This document shows positions 63,888 to 64,000 of a stretch of 64,000 nucleotides of DNA, piece by piece. The notes under the pieces were generated by a model, which ran no database searches, had not been told where the DNA came from, and was given only the letters and a program-made list of their open reading frames with translations. The stretch covers positions 1,081,001 to 1,145,000 of the forward strand of contig OZ025808.1 in NCBI GenBank assembly GCA_964019425.1, written 5' to 3'. The DNA is from Flectonema sp. DT1601. Taxonomy: Eukaryota; Euglenozoa; Diplonemea; Diplonemida; Diplonemidae. The position numbers and the translations under genes were made by a program. Positions within the stretch are counted from its first letter, which is position 1; each line of letters begins with the position of its first letter.

Positions 63888-64000
63888 TCTTTTTCAAAAA
63901 AAAATTTTTCTTTTTGAAAAAAGAAAAAAGAATTTTCAAATTCCGTTTATTTATATTTTATTTTGTCACATCTTTCTTGTCTCTCTTTCATTTTGCTTTT
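63888..64000. other. End of window, flank of the tRNA
   Basis: It contains a 12-base inverted repeat (CTTTTTCAAAAA at 63889-63900 and its complement at about 63911-63923) directly upstream of the minus-strand tRNA. Nothing else is visible. Confidence 0.5.

Overview
The window reads as nuclear DNA of a protist that trans-splices its messages. A euglenozoan is my best guess; a perkinsid or dinoflagellate relative is the alternative. Three things point there. (1) All 18 protein genes I can support lie on the + strand, in one unidirectional array from base 1 to about 58.4 kb. (2) Nearly every start codon has an AG acceptor a few to about 80 bases upstream, usually behind a pyrimidine-rich tract and with no upstream coding exon, as for spliced-leader addition. 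(3) The membrane cyclase has a catalytic core close in wording to the trypanosome receptor adenylate cyclases. Unlike kinetoplastids, the genes also carry ordinary short cis-introns (about 65-98 nt, GT-AG, often GTATG). Intergenic DNA is AT-rich and full of A or T homopolymers.

Layout. 0-8.2 kb: the 3' end of a polytopic membrane protein, a drug/metabolite-superfamily sugar-phosphate type transporter, and a five-exon EF-hand protein. 8.5-13.5 kb: a six-exon ankyrin-repeat multi-span membrane protein. 16.5-26.7 kb: a SET-domain protein, an F-box plus cyclin protein, a USP12/46-like deubiquitinase with a myristoylation-type N-terminus, an unknown acidic protein whose start codon sits in a 27-nt exon, a prolyl 4-hydroxylase and a 63-residue small protein. 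30-38.3 kb: a WD40 protein, a ceramide synthase (TLC domain), a secreted or tail-anchored stand-alone cathepsin-propeptide-like protein, a SAM methyltransferase-like protein, a small single-span protein and a Q-rich protein. 43-58.4 kb: a receptor-type cyclase, a WD40/helical-repeat protein and a C2-like membrane protein. A minus-strand tRNA-Gly(GCC) lies at 63.8 kb.

The gene-poor stretches are not all empty. 27.3-28.0 kb holds four copies of a ~110-nt element whose stem-loops are kept by compensatory changes. 41.6-42.2 kb holds six related hairpins sharing a CACGTCTG lead. 46-53 kb is a repeat island with a very young 1.6-kb element: 349-bp identical direct terminal repeats and an exact 5-bp target-site duplication. 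Next to it are a candidate inverted-repeat element with a GC-rich interior and several dispersed repeat families that also occur at 14, 33 and 59-62 kb.

The genes do not form a pathway. They are a housekeeping and signalling mixture, as expected of polycistronic arrays. All exon joins are my own reading from frame continuity and GT-AG sites, and no database search was possible.
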